The notes under the pieces: generated by a model
What the model saw: the letters and a program-made list of their open reading frames with translations, nothing else
The model's database searches: none
What the model was told of the DNA's origin: nothing
Program-made: the position numbers and the translations under genes
Part shown: in pieces, positions 11,497 through 23,152 of the stretch
How positions within the stretch are numbered: the stretch's first letter is position 1
How the letters are laid out: every line of letters begins with the position of its first letter
Assembly (NCBI GenBank): GCA_009667805.1
Contig: CM019065.1
Coordinates: 153,920,101-153,984,100 of the forward strand
DNA: 64,000 nucleotides
Source of the DNA: Leptobrachium leishanense
Lineage: Eukaryota > Chordata > Amphibia > Anura > Megophryidae
Direction of reading: 5' to 3'

Positions 11497-11584
11497 CCCT
11501 CTTTTGCAGAGACCGCAGACGGAGCTCCAGCGTTATGCTTCCTCTTCCCTGCACGGCCGGCCACGCCCCCTCAACCATTGGTTC

Positions 11585-12181
11585 TTAATGTATTCACTTT
11601 GAGAGCAAATGGAATGGCTGGATGCTCAAACAAGCATCAAGCCCCCTACCTGGTTTGGCATGCCACTGTTACAGGAAATAACTGCAGCTAACAGATTCAG
11701 AGCATTCCTGGTGTAAGTATAGAACCTTTGATGGGTTAAAATGAGAGGAGGTATTGGGGTGGTAATATTTAACACCTTATCCATTGTAACAGGTTTTTGC
11801 ATAGACCCTCAAATACCCCTGTGGTCCTTTACCTCAGTTACCATCAGTCGCTCTGCAAGCCGATCCTGAGCCTCCACTACCTGGGAGTTGGGGTACATGA
11901 CTGTGGCAGTGCCTCCACCCAACTGGACACCCAGACTATGGATGTGGGATCCAGTTGTGAACATATTTAAACGAGCAATAAAATCTACACAGAGCTATAA
12001 AGTTATAGAACTTTGTATTGCACAGCAAAACTCTATGCAAAAATAAATGTAAACGGTCTAAATAAACATAATGCAGTGGAATAAGTAAAGAACGCAAGAG
12101 TCAGTATCAGTTTACCGACCCACAAACAATACTGTGGCCCACCCTAGTCTTCACCCTAAAGGCAGTTGGGTACTGTATAGG
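11585..12181. other. Sequence between retroposon and Gypsy-B LTR, nothing recognised
   Basis: No open frame, terminal repeat or RNA gene could be recognised. Confidence 0.45.
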
Positions 12182-13503
12182 TGTTGCTGCATATGAAATA
12201 GCCTCTCAGACTCCAGCTGAAGCGCTATGGTAAAATTATTAACAAAACATCTTATAAACAAGTTCTATAAACTTCAGCTCTAGCTCCTAGTCAGTGTCCA
12301 TGTGTCTGACTTCCTGATTAACTACTTCCTGCTGAACTGCAGCACAACATATATTAAGCATCCCCTGGAACCAAACACTCTGTTCTTGTTCCATACATAT
12401 TGATACATCTTTTCCCTTTTTGGGGAATTGGAAGTTGCTATCTCTTTACTTCAATTTAGGGATGCACCGATAGCACTTTTTTAAGATCGAGTACCGATAC
12501 TATTTAAAAGTACTCACCGATACCAAGTACCGATACTTTTATTTTATGTCATGTGACCGCTTTTCAACAAGAACAGACCTCATATAAAATGACCCCAGCG
12601 TATACATACATACAGTATATATATAATTCTGGGGGTCTCTGCCTCTGTATATATAATTCTGGGGGGTCTGTGCCTGTGTGTATATATAATTCTGGGGGCC
12701 TGTGTCTGGTTATACATGATTCTCGAGGGTGTGTATATATATACACATATACACACTTTTTGTTTTTAAGGTAATGGGGGTTGTAGAATTCTTGGGTGAG
12801 TTCCCTTGCTTTTTTTGCCAGGACTTGACCCCTGATATCTAAGGACTTGTTTGTGAGACAAGTCCATGATTTATTTCTGTTTTTTTCTGGATAGCAAAAT
12901 TATGCGGTGGGCGGACTTTTGAGGGGGCCCAAGAAAATGTTTGCCTAGGGTCCAATCAATATTAAAGACGGGCCTGTAGCTATATATAATGTGCCCCCTG
13001 CTCACATGGAACAGATTGCCCCAGCTCACATGTATATAGAATGCCCCAGCTCACATGTATTCAGAGATTGCCCCCAGCTCACCTAGATTGCCAGGCTCCA
13101 AGCGCTCTTCCTCCTTCAGTGTCCGCTGGCAAAGGGTTGCAGCCCGGCCGCTTGTTGGGAACCACGCACGCCGTGGTCTCGCAGAGATCCCGGAGTTCAC
13201 ATGCTCTGGTGGATCCCAGGCGAGCCGCCAGGCTGCAACCCTTTGCTGACGGACACTGAAGGAGGAAGAGCGCTCGGAGGGAATGTCTGCCCCATGGATG
13301 CCGGCCGGCAAGTCAGCCCAGCGCTGGCTTCCGGTATCGGTTTCGGGGGTATCTGCACAAGTACTAAGTACTCGTAAAGAGCGCGGTATTGGCACCGATA
13401 CCGATACTAGAATCGGTATCGGTACATCCCTAGTTCAATTCCAGGTGGTATTCAGTTCCTGAAATGCATTCTTCCAGTGGTGTAAACTTAGTCCGCATAG
13501 TCA
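12182..13503 (-). mobile_element. Gypsy-B LTR (3' LTR), interrupted by a hAT element
   Basis: The plus-strand start TGTTGCTGCATATGAAATAG matches TGTTTCTGCTTATGAAATAG at 24074, the other LTR of the same element. The match continues for about 80 bp through CAGACTCCAGCTG-AGCGCTATGG. The hAT element at 12457-13432 splits it. Its inner end abuts the CR1 3' tail at about 13506, so a few terminal bases may be missing. The LTR itself is about 340 bp. Confidence 0.65.
12457..13432. mobile_element. hAT-type non-autonomous element, TAGGGATGCACCG ends
   Basis: Ends are TAGGGATGCACCGATA and the complement of TAGGGATGTACCGATACC. Flanks CTTCAATT (12449-12456) and GTTCAATT (13433-13440) form an 8-bp duplication with one mismatch, the hAT hallmark. 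The interior has ACCGATACC-type subterminal repeats, a small array of a roughly 40-bp unit around TATATAATTCTGGGGG (12610-12735), three to four CAGCTCACATG units (12995-13085), and an inverted repeat around CTCCTTCAGTGTCCG (about 13102 to 13275). No transposase is encoded. A second copy of the left end is at 33400. Confidence 0.88.
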
Positions 13504-13602
13504 TTTAGAAACATAGAAACATAGAAACATAGAAAAATGTCGGCAGATAAGAACCTTTCGGCCCATCTAGTCTGCCCAATTACATGGATACTTTACCTGG
13601 AT

Positions 13603-16340
13603 TTATCTTTTGTTTAGCATAGCCTTATGCCTATCCCATGCCTGCTTAAATTCAAATACTGTTTTGGCCTCTACCACTTCAACTGGAAGACTGTTCCATG
13701 TATCCACCACCCTCTCAGTAAAATAATGCTTCCTGATGTTACTTTTAAACCTTTGCCCCTCTAATCTAAGACTATGTCCTCTTGTTTTGCTACTTTGTTT
13801 CCTTTTAAATATACTCCCTTCCTCTACCTTGTGGATTCCCTTTACGTATTTAAATGTTTCTATCATATCTCCTCTGTCTCGTCTTTTTTCCAAGCTGTAC
13901 ATGTTAGATCATTAAGCCTTTCCTGGTAACTTTTCTCCTTCAAGCCGTACACCATTTTAGTAGCCCTTCTCTGAACTCTCTCTAAGATGTCTATATCCTT
14001 CTGGAGATACGGTCTCCAGTACTGCACACAGTACTCCAAGTGAGGTCTCACCAGTGCTCTGTACAGTGGCATGAGCACTTCCCTTTTCCTACTGCTAATA
14101 CCTCTCCCTACACAACCAAGCATTCTGCTAGCATTTCCTGCTGCTCTATTACATTGACTACTTACCTTTAGATCCTCTGAAATAATAACCCCTAAATCCC
14201 TTTCCTCAGATGTTGAGGTTAGGACTGTATCAAATATTCTATATTGGGTTTTTACGTCCCAGGTGCATTATCTTGCACTTATCCACGTTAAAACTCAATT
14301 GCCACAGCTCCGACCATTTTTTTAGTTTACCTAAATCATTTGTCATTTGGCTGATCCCTCCAGGAACATCAATCTTTGTGTCATCAGCAAAAAGACATAC
14401 TTTTCCATTAATACCTTCTGCAATATCACTAATAAAAATATTAAATAGAATGGGTCCAAGTACTGACCCCTGAGGTACCCCACTGGTAACAAGACCTTGC
14501 ACCGAATAAACTCCATTTACCACAACCCTCTGTTGCCTGTCACTCAGCCACTGCCTAATCCATTCAACAATATTGGAATCCAATATCAAAGATTGCAATT
14601 TATTGATAAGCCTTCTATGCGGAACAGTATCAAAAGCCTTACTGAAATCTAAATAAGCAATGTCTACTGCACCACCTGTGTCTATTATTTTTGTTACCCA
14701 ATCAAAAAAATCAATAAGATTAGTTTGGCATGATCTCCCTGAGGTAAACCCATGTTGTTTCTGATCCTGTAATCTATGTGTTTTTAGATGTTTAACATGG
14801 TTTCCATTAATTTCCCCACTACTGACGTAAGACTAACTGGCCTATAGTTCCCAGATTCCTCCCTACTACCCTTCTTGTGAATGGGCACAACATTTGCTAA
14901 TTTCCAGTCTTCTGGGACGACTCCCGTTAGCAAGGATTGGTTAAATAAATCTGTTAACGGTTTTGCTATTACATCACTGAGCTCTTTTAATAATTTAGGG
15001 TGGATCCCATCAGGCCCCATTGACTTATTTGTCTTTACTTTAGACAGCTGCTGTAGAACCTCCTCCTCTGTAAACTGATATGTAATTGTCTCGTTAGTGT
15101 TTCTTCCTAACTGAGGTCCCTTTGCTTCCTTTTCTTCTGCAAAGACTGAACAAAAATATTCATTGAGGCAGTCAGCGAGACTTTTATCCTCTTCTACATA
15201 CCTTCCTTCCTTTGTTTTTAATCTAACTAATCCTTGTTTTACTTTTCTTTTCTCGTTTATGTATCTAAAAAATGTTTTGTCCCCCTTTTTTACTGACTGA
15301 GCTATTTTCTCTTCTGCGTGTGCTTTGGAAGCTCTTATAAATTGCTTTGCCTCTTTCTGCCTAATCTTATAGGTTTGCCTATCTTCTTCACTCTGAGTTG
15401 TTTTATAATTATTGAATGCTGTCTTTTTGTTCTTCACTATTTTGGCCACTTCTGCAGAGTACCACAGTGGTTTCTTCCCTTTTTTGTTTTTGCTAACAAG
15501 TCGAATGCAATTGCCTGTGGCCTTCAATAATGCTTCCTTTAAATAATCCCATTTCTCCTGGACTCCCTTTAAACGCCTCCAGTCTGATAATGACTCCTTC
15601 ACACAAAGTCTCATTTTAGAAAAATCTGTTTTTTTAAAGTCTAAAACTTTTGATTTTGTGTGGTGCGGCTCCATCCCTGTTCTTATATTAAACCATACTG
15701 ACTGGTGATCACTAGATCCCAAATTTTCACCTACAACAACGTCCGATACCAAACCTCCATTTGTGAGTATTAAATCCAATATGGCCTCTTTACGGGTTGG
15801 CTCCTCAACTACTTGTGTTAGAGATAATCCCAGTAGGGAGTTTAGAATATTTGTATTCCTGGTGCACCCAGCTGTTTTGGTTTTCCAGTTCACATCAGGA
15901 AGATTAAAGTCCCCCATGATAATAACTTCCCCCTTCATTGCCATTTTGTCTATTTCCTCAAGCAGCAGATTATCTAGCTCTTCTACTTGTCCAGGGGGTC
16001 TATAGATCACACCTACACGAGCTACTGTATGATTGCCAAATGTTAGCGTAACCCAAACTGACTCTATGTTCACCTCGCTCACTTTTATTTGGTTCGTTTT
16101 TATGTTGTTTTTCACATACAGGGCCACTCCTCCTCCTTTCCTACCTTCTCTGTCTTTTCTATATAAAGAGTACCCCGGTATTGTTATGTCCAGTTATTTT
16201 TCTCACTGAACCATGTCTCAGTAACCGCAACTAAATCTACTTTTTCAACTGCCATCATTGCCTCCAGTTCATTGATTTTATTGACTAAACTGCGAGCATT
16301 TATAGACACGACTCTGAGCTTGTCATTTTTCTCCCCGCAT
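13603..16340 (-). pseudogene. CR1 ORF2: AP endonuclease and reverse transcriptase, broken
   Basis: ORF2 nicks the target and copies the element RNA. From the N-terminus: an endonuclease start near 16340-16200 including a TETWF motif; a frame change near 16190; then a 447-codon open stretch (16127-14784) with YRPPGQ and a GDFNLPDVNW motif of the endonuclease, followed by the start of RT including a NYRPVSLTS motif. RT resumes at 14598-14239, with the GVPQGSVLGP block and the catalytic FADD. A conserved tail is found at 14123-13603 (DTWNSLP). At least three frame breaks (about 16190, 14780-14600 and 14240-13860) make it non-functional. Confidence 0.9.
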
Positions 16341-16413
16341 GTTGCTTGCACCCTCCGATTTAGTTTTGGGGGACAATCAGGCAGATTGTTTTTTACCCTT
16401 TTGTCCCCCCCTC

Positions 16414-17340
16414 CTAGTTTAAATATTCCTTTGTGAAACCTTTGAACTTCTCACTGAGAACATATGTTCCCCTATGAGTAAGATGCAAACCATCTTTTTT
16501 ATACAGTTCCTTTCTGCTCCAATTAGAGCTATCTATTGTACACAAAGCCAAATCCTTGCTCTCGACACCATTCCCGAAGCCACAAATTAAATTCCCTATT
16601 GCGCATCTGCCTATCCTGAATGTTATGCACAGGCAAAACTTCAGAGAATGACACAGTGGATGCAATCTGCTGTATTTCACCTCCAAGAACACAAAATCTT
16701 CCTTAATCTCAGAAACCTCATTGCTAGCCAAGTCATTTGTCCCTAGATGGACTAGAACATCCACTTCCCCTTGCTGCTTTGCTTGTTTGACAATATTGAG
16801 AATACGTCTCTTGTCTCTACGAGCAGTAGCCCCAGGAAGACATCTCACCAAACCACTACTCTCCAGCTCAACACCTCTTATGATAGAATCACCCAGCAAC
16901 AATTGCCTTCTATCATGTCCCACCTTTTCCTTATTGTTCTTGGTTGCAGTCCTGCATACCTTAGGCATAGGAGATGGTGGTTCCTCAACTATGGTGTCTG
17001 AGCCTACTTCCGTCTCACCACTACACTCTGAAAGTGCCTCAAAAGAATTAAGAAGAGCCACAGACTGTGGGACATGCCTTATATCCACAACTCTAAGTCT
17101 ACCAGATCCTACAGTAGTCCATCTGCCACTCCTAGGAGGCCTCTGTGGCAGTGGCTTTGTAACAGTCATAGCCATAGCCTGAGTTTGTGTAACAGATAAT
17201 TTACAAATCTCAGACTTCAAACAGGCAATTTCCTGCTGCAATAAAGAGAGCTGCCTACATATCAGGCACACTCCAAACCTCCAAAAATTGGATCTAAAAA
17301 CAAATGCATGACAGCTCTTACACTGGACCAAGCCTGCCAT
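16414..17340 (-). CDS. CR1 ORF1 with SGNH esterase domain
   Basis: An intact 308-residue frame. The N-terminus has a cysteine cluster (C-K-S-C and C-L-I-C, about residues 8-29) followed by a leucine- and glutamine-rich, probably coiled-coil segment (about 30-60). The C-terminal half is an SGNH hydrolase-like domain, with the GDS block (LLGDSIIRG, near residue 150), HLGTND (near 198) and a DGLHL motif (near 285). CR1 ORF1 proteins are RNA-binding and carry such an esterase; its role in retrotransposition is unclear. Part of the middle may be locally frameshifted, because residues after the GTND block read poorly. This is not a host lipase. Confidence 0.85.
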   Translation of the reverse strand: MAGLVQCKSCHAFVFRSNFWRFGVCLICRQLSLLQQEIACLKSEICKLSVTQTQAMAMTVTKPLPQRPPRSGRWTTVGSGRLRVVDIRHVPQSVALLNSFEALSECSGETEVGSDTIVEEPPSPMPKVCRTATKNNKEKVGHDRRQLLLGDSIIRGVELESSGLVRCLPGATARRDKRRILNIVKQAKQQGEVDVLVHLGTNDLASNEVSEIKEDFVFLEVKYSRLHPLCHSLKFCLCITFRIGRCAIGNLICGFGNGVESKDLALCTIDSSNWSRKELYKKDGLHLTHRGTYVLSEKFKGFTKEYLN

Positions 17341-17447
17341 TATAAAAGAATGGATTTAAACCAACAAATCTTACCTTTTTGTAGGTTTTCTACCTCCTGT
17401 CTAAACTCAGACTACCTCCAGAGTATCTCCAGAAGATCTCTAAGTGC

Positions 17448-20177
17448 TCACTTAGAAGGCTTCCCAAGCTCAAGATTTAGATATGCTGGCTTTTGGATAC
17501 ATCTCCCACTTCTAGTCTGAGTGTTTCTGGAGACTTGTCGTTGTTCTAGCAGGATTCTGTTTTCATACCACATTGTATCGGTGTCTGATATATCACAGTT
17601 TGCTTCTTCTTGACCTTCTTCTGTGTTATTTGCCATTGTTGGCTGGTTTGTATCCTCCATGTGAAATTCCTCTTGGGTGCTAATTTGTGTCCATATTTGA
17701 GGCAAGCTTTCCGCCACTCTTTTCCCTGGTTCGTTGGAGGTTGTATTCACACCTGTTCACCTACATTTAGAGACTGCATGTCTTTGGCTCCCCTGTTGTA
17801 TTGAGTCGCTTGCAATGCCTTCTTGTTCCTGCAAAGGCTTTGGTGCCGGTCATTCATCACTTGCTCCTGTTTTAACAGACTCCCTCTCATTGGAAGTAAC
17901 AATTTGGTTCGTCGACCCATCAGTTTTTGAGCAGGACTACACTCCGTGCCTTGTGTCGGTGTGTTGAGATGATCCATTAATGCTAAATAAGGATAATTTC
18001 CAGAAGACACAGCCTTTTGCAGCACTCTCTTGGCTGTCTTTACTGCTGACTCTACCTTCCCTTTGCTTTGCGGGTATCCTGGTGATGAGGGTATCCTGGT
18101 GGTCAAAGTCCCAATTCATATTGAAGCCTTTAAAATCCATTGAAATAAACTGGGGTCCATTATCTGAGCATACAGTGCCTGGGATTCCATATCTGGCAAA
18201 ATGGGCCTTTAAATTTTCTTATTACTGTAGTAGACCAGCTTCAGGATACTAGATCTATCTCCCAAAAATTAGAGTCATAGTTCACTGTTATTAAATACTC
18301 CTTGCCATGGAATGTGAACAAATCAATGCCAAGCCTTTCCCATGGTCTAGTTGGGATCTCATGAGGCATAAATGTCTCCTTTTGTTGTTTAGTATCCAAT
18401 GTACAACATATGTCACATTTGTCAATATACTCTTTCAACTGTGCATTCGTACCTGGCCAGTAAACACTCTCCCTGGCTCTGGGTAGACACCCTTCCATAT
18501 CAAAATGTGAAGAGTGTATCCTGTACACTCAGTTCATCATGTATGTCGTAAAAGTCTGAAGCCTCTAGGAGTACCTGTTCTTTTGCATGAGGCCATCCCC
18601 TCAGCACAATTTGCTTCACTGCTTGTAAAGTCTTGTCTTTATCCGTGCTTTGTTGTATAGCGACAAGTCTCCTGCTGGAAATTGGCAGATATTGAAGTAT
18701 GTTTATAGATTCAACCTGGTGCTCCACTGAGCCCTCCGTGGAACCTTCTTCTAGATATGCCCTACTCAAAGTGTCTGCCACTGCTAGAGACTTTTCTGGG
18801 CAGTATCTGATACATGCATGATACATCTGAAGCCGTAACATCATACGCTGAAGACATCTGGGTGCTTTAAGTAAGGGTTTCTTCATAATGCTTTCAAGGG
18901 GCTTATGGTCCTATTGTACAACAACTGTCTGGCCAAATGTGAATTGATGAAATTTTTCCATCCCAAAGAGGACTGCTAATAGCTCCTTCTCTATCCGTGC
19001 ATAACCTTGCTCTGTCTCCATCATTGCTCTGCTTGCATAAGCTATTGGTTGTTTACCTTGCATCAGCGCTGCTCCCAGTCCTTTCTCCGATGCATCATAT
19101 TGTAGTTCCAATTGTTCGTCTGGGTTAAGTACTGGCGCACTGCTGATTTTGGATTTGATCTGCTGAAATGCCACTTCCTGCAATTCAGTCTACTCCCATA
19201 CTGCATCCTTCTGAGTTAGCTGGCGCAGTGGTTCACCTGCATCTGAGAGATTCTCACAAAACCTTGAAAGAGTTCACCATCCCAAAAATCTCTGTACATC
19301 TTTAACATCCAAGGGTCTGGGCATTTCAGTAATGGCTTTGACTTTGTTTGGAGCTGCATGAAGTCCCTGGGCTGACAATAAGTGACCTATATAAGGCACT
19401 TCTGTTTTCCTTAGCTGGAATTTCTCTGGATTCAGTTTGAGGTGTCTTTCTCTACAACGATCTAGCAATTTCCTCAACTTTTGATCGTGATCTTGAATGG
19501 CTTCCACTTCAGTATCTCCTTCTCTTACAATCAGAATATCATCTGCAATAATCCTGATACCTTGTAATCCTTCCAGTGCATGATTTAGTTTTCGCTGGAC
19601 CACTTCCGGGCAGGACTGATGCCCATAGGCATTCTAACCAAGCGGTATCAGCCAAAAGAAGTAGAAAAAGTAGTCAAACAGCTGGAATCGTCCTCTAATT
19701 CCATATGCCAAATCCACTCTTGACATCGCACACCGAATAAATCTTCGCTCTCGCTAGCTTTGGAAGTATGTCATCGATCGTTGGCAAAGGATAAAGGCTT
19801 CTTTTCAAAGCCCTATTCAGAGGCTTAGGGTCAATGCAAATTCTTAACTTTCCTGATGGATTTTTCACTACCACCATACTACTAATCCAGTCTGTGCTTC
19901 TCTCTACAGGGGTAATAATACACTGTTGTTATAAACTGGGAAGTTCCCCTTTAAGGGGTTTGAGTAAGGACACATGGAGATTTCTTTTTGGAAGTCTAAC
20001 AGGCTGTACAAGAGCATCCACTTCCAATTTAAGTTTTCCTTCTAAAAAGCCTATTCCCTGAAAAATATCTGCATACTCTTTATTGATGGCTGACCAGCAC
20101 CACACCATGGCATCTGGGTTGTCGCTGTCTTGTTCCACATTTAGGATAGTTTGGTGCTGCACCAAGATCAGATCCAT
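17448..20177 (-). pseudogene. Gypsy-B pol remnant: RT, RNase H, integrase
   Basis: RT: LRICIDPKPLN at 19877-19800, then a stretch with IADDILIV (catalytic DD) at about 19550 and a GHLLSAQG motif near 19380. RNase H: LQYDASEKGLGA near 19110 and VADTLSRA near 18780. Integrase: H-x-x-H followed by a C-D-I-C zinc pair at 18520-18400, a LGIDLF catalytic Asp near 18330 and an NSSG-type core further on (18140-17937, frame-shifted). A tail with QTRSGR lies at 17500. At least six frames are needed to read it, so it cannot make a functional polyprotein. Confidence 0.88.
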
Positions 20178-20214
20178 ACCTTGAATAGCTCTACTTCCTA
20201 GTATAGGATGACAC

Positions 20215-21621
20215 TAGGAACCTGCGTATCATAAATTTTCGCTCGAATCGAATCTCGAATCGAATCGGCTGTTAGGTTCGAACTCGAATCGAATATCGAA
20301 TCGAATCGAAAAATTCCGAAAAATGCCGCTTTCGAGTATTTCGTGTACGATACAGCCTGGATAGGTATGCTTTGATTGTGCATACAGGTTTAGCTGATGT
20401 TACACCTGCAATCTAACAGATGGGCTTAATTAATATAGTAGCCTATAGCAAAGTACATTCACATCATAAATCCTAATTATCTCCCACAGAGCAGCAGACA
20501 GCAGTGAGTGACCCCATAATTATCTCCCACAGAGCAGCAGACAGCAGTGAGTGACCCCCATAATTATCTCCCACAGAGCAGCAGACAGCAGTGAGTGACA
20601 CCAATAATTATCTCCCACAGAGCAGCAGACAGCAGTGAGTGACACCCATAATTATCTCACACAGAGCAGCAGACAGCAGTGAGTGACCCCATAATTATCT
20701 CCCACAGAGGAGCAGACAGCAGTGAGTGACCCCCATAATTTATCATCTTCCACACAGAGCAGCATACAGCAGTGAGACCCCCAGAATTATCTCCCACAGA
20801 GCAGCAGACAGCAGTGAGACCCCCAGAATTATCTCCCACACAGAGCAGCAGACAGCAGTGAGTGACCCCCATAATTTATTAGCTCCCACACATAGCAGCA
20901 GACAGCAGTGAGTGACCCCCATAATCTATTATCTCCCACACAGAGCAGCAGACAGCAGTGAGTGACCCCATAATTTATTATCTTCCACACAGAGCAGCAG
21001 ACAGCAGTGAGACCCCCAGAATTATCTCCCACAGAGAAGCAGCAGACAGCAGTGAGTGACCCCCATAATTTATTATCTCCCACACAGAGCAGCAGACAGC
21101 AGTGAGTGAGACCCCCAGAATTATCTCCCACAGAGCTAGGAATAAAATAAACAATAATATTCAGCAAGGCCCTCCTGGATTCCCCCCCCCCCGGCGGCCA
21201 TCTTCTGGCTTCCTGCAAAAGAAGCACAATACGTGACACTTCTCAGGCCAGGGATAGTTATTTAGATTAATATACTAATACTCACCACCAACCACCACTC
21301 AATTGGGTCAGACTCAGCCTGCTTGCAGCTCTCTCTCTCCTCTGACCACGTCCAGACAGACTTCACTGCAGGAACTCCAACCGCAGCTGCCTTCCAGTCC
21401 ACCGCAGCCTCCACTGTGAAGGGACCTTCAGGTGGGCGGCGCCTAGCAGTGTGCCGTTCCTTCCCAGCCACGTGCAGCCATGTGCTGCGCGTCTGGAAGG
21501 CGCTCTGCGTGCGATCAGACACATTCGAAAAAATTTCGAATCACACCTCAAAATCGAATTCGAATCGAATTCGACCAGCGATTCGATTTCGAATCGAATC
21601 TCGAAGCTTTGCAGGTCCCTA
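20215..21621. mobile_element. hAT-type non-autonomous element with TCGAAT-rich ends
   Basis: Perfect 8-bp duplication GATGACAC at 20207-20214 and 21622-21629. Terminal repeats are TAGGAACCTGC and the complement of TAGGGACCTGC. Both subterminal regions (20240-20320 and 21530-21605) are arrays of TCGAAT/GAATCG motifs in both orientations, giving strong self-complementarity. The interior holds a 43-bp minisatellite (20480-21135). No transposase frame. It inserted into the protease region of Gypsy-B, so it is younger than that element. Confidence 0.92.
20480..21135. repeat. 43-bp minisatellite inside hAT element
   Basis: About 15 tandem copies of a unit around AGCAGCAGACAGCAGTGAG followed by TGACCCCATAATTATCTCCC. 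Units vary slightly by insertion of CA, TTAT or loss of TGAG. Frame-open translations across it are an artefact of the repeat. Confidence 0.9.
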
Positions 21622-21629
21622 GATGACAC

Positions 21630-21931
21630 ACCTCTGTGTCAATGACCACAAACTCAGCCTGATAAAACTTTTGATTGCGTGGGTTTCTTATTTTAATCTT
21701 GCAAACCCCAACTGGTTTCAGTCTGCGCTTATTGTACATCCTTAGCATCTTATCACATGGTACAATTTTAGATTTGTCTTCCACCAATCTTGCTGGTGTG
21801 ACATAACAGTCCGCTCCACAATCCAATCCTCTTGTGCAGGGATGACGTCCTTGGCAGTCAGCACTGGCCACCCTTTTTGGGTGAGAGCAGGCTGATTTGC
21901 ATATGGAGCATTCATCCCTGTAATGGCACAT
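21630..21931 (-). pseudogene. Gypsy-B protease-region fragment
   Basis: About 100 residues remain between a solo LTR on one side and a hAT insertion on the other. The segment is basic and contains a KPVG-CKI motif and an AEFVVID-like strand pattern seen in the protease-to-RT region of Gypsy polyproteins. The catalytic DSG is not seen; a C-G-A-D block lies where it would be expected. Assignment rests mainly on position between the zinc knuckle and RT. Confidence 0.55.
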
Positions 21932-21936
21932 ACAAG

Positions 21937-22976
21937 TGTAGCGCTCACTCCCGGAGGAGCCGCTGAAATTGAACCTCGGGTCAGTCTCCCCGAACTAGGG
22001 AATAAATATACTCCAGCACCGTTGTGGATATTATAAATTATATAGTTTACTAGAATAAATGGCATATAATGAATAACACGGTGTTCGTATATATATTTAC
22101 AGTACTTCGTAATGCGGAAAATGCGCAGCGGAAAAGAAATACGATGCTTCGTAATTCGAGAAACGTGCAGCGGAAAAGAAATACAATGCTTCGTAATTCG
22201 AGAAACGCGCAGCGGAAAAGAAAAAGGAAACTAAATCTTTAACCCCCTTTTGTGTTTGGGGAGTGAGTCCCGCACAGGTTATGTCCCAGAATGTAAGTGT
22301 GTGTGTGTTATGGTACCCGGGTACAATATTCAACTGGCCAGTGAATTGCTTATGAGGTATCTTCGACTAGTCAAGTTGGGGCCCTGTGGGTTTTGGAAGC
22401 AAACAGCAGCGTGCTTTCTTTATTCACAAACGGCCTGGAAGGCCTCTCACCCATCCGCCAGATACTTGGTGCTCCGCTCGACCCGGGACGTCTCTCCGCT
22501 CGATCTTGGCTGGGATTCTCTGGGCTACCGGATCCGCTGTCTTGCCTTTCTGTAGCTGCTGCAAGATGTCCAGCTCACCGCCTGCTCTCCCTGTCCGATC
22601 GATCTGCGGTGCTCCTAACTCGGGGTCCTCTCGCTCTCTTGGTATCAGCGTGGGTATTCCTGTGAATCACTGGGTCTTCCTCTGGTAAGGCTGAATAACC
22701 CAGTCTTTAGCTCTGTCAGGCCCCAGCAACGCTCCGGCCTAGTCACTGTCTCGTTCTGCTGCTCTGCGTCTTGCTCCTCTCACTCCCTGGCGCGCTCTGC
22801 CAGCTCTCTCCACGAGGCTCAGGATGTAACCCTCTGTGTCCCACCCACTTCCTGTGTCCGCTCCCAGAGCATGCCGGGAAATGTAGTCCCAATGTTCAAT
22901 GTCTCTCATCGCGCTGTCTCCCTCCAGTGGCCAAAAATAGGTACTGCCACGACAGGGAATTAAACCCAGCGCTACA
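21937..22976 (-). mobile_element. Solo LTR of Gypsy-A (1.04 kb)
   Basis: Starts TGTAGCGCTCACTCCCGG and ends AGCGCTACA, matching the Gypsy-A LTR of 45172-46216 in the same orientation. Flanked by CAAG on both sides (21933-21936 and 22977-22980). It lies within Gypsy-B between the protease and zinc-knuckle regions. It carries the CG-rich tandem unit (AACGCGCAGCGGAAAAG) typical of the family. Confidence 0.93.
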
Positions 22977-23152
22977 CAAGCTAAAACCTTGTGAGACCTG
23001 AGCGGGCCCCCACCATAGAGCAGACCACTAGTGCTGTTGCTCGTTCTCAGGATCCTCACAAACCCCCCTTCTCCTCTCTCCACAATCCATCTGGAATCTT
23101 ACCGCTTGCTGGTCAATTAGCATAGTAGCAAACAAAGCTGATGGAAATTTGC

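Larger units (their letters stand above)
9130..11572 (-). mobile_element. Short L1-type retroposon with poly(A) tail and 12-bp target duplication
   Basis: On the minus strand it starts GGGGGCGTGG at about 11570 and ends with an A-run (9130-9142, T-run on plus). It is flanked by AACCATTGGTTC at 9118-9129 and again at 11573-11584, a perfect 12-bp target duplication as made by LINE target-primed reverse transcription. A solo Gypsy-A LTR (10393-11496) interrupts it. Without the LTR it is about 1.34 kb, too short for a complete L1, and no RT motif is present. It shares its leader and the start of its reading frame with 1-840. It was probably mobilised in trans by an L1-type machinery. Confidence 0.85.
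13506..17445 (-). mobile_element. CR1 LINE, near full length
   Basis: The 3' end (13506-13540) carries the TTTCTATG-type octamer repeats typical of CR1 tails instead of poly(A). Reading leftwards from about 17.4 kb come a short leader, ORF1 with an esterase domain (17340-16414), then endonuclease and reverse transcriptase (about 16340-13603). At about 3.9 kb it is close to the usual 4-4.5 kb of complete CR1. It interrupts the 3' portion of Gypsy-B, between the pol C-terminus and its LTR. No target duplication was seen, which is usual for CR1. The 5' boundary near 17445 is approximate. Confidence 0.88.

Noticed and set aside
13010..13395. Overlapping frames of 60-115 codons at 13.0-13.4 kb on both strands
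   Set aside because: They fall in the inverted repeat of a non-autonomous hAT element and mirror each other across it.
16414..17340. Possible host SGNH lipase or esterase gene
   Set aside because: It lies directly upstream of CR1 endonuclease/RT on the same strand inside a CR1 element, so it is CR1 ORF1.
20480..21135. Regularly spaced repeats resembling a CRISPR array
   Set aside because: Units are contiguous tandem repeats with no unique spacers, and the genome is clearly eukaryotic.
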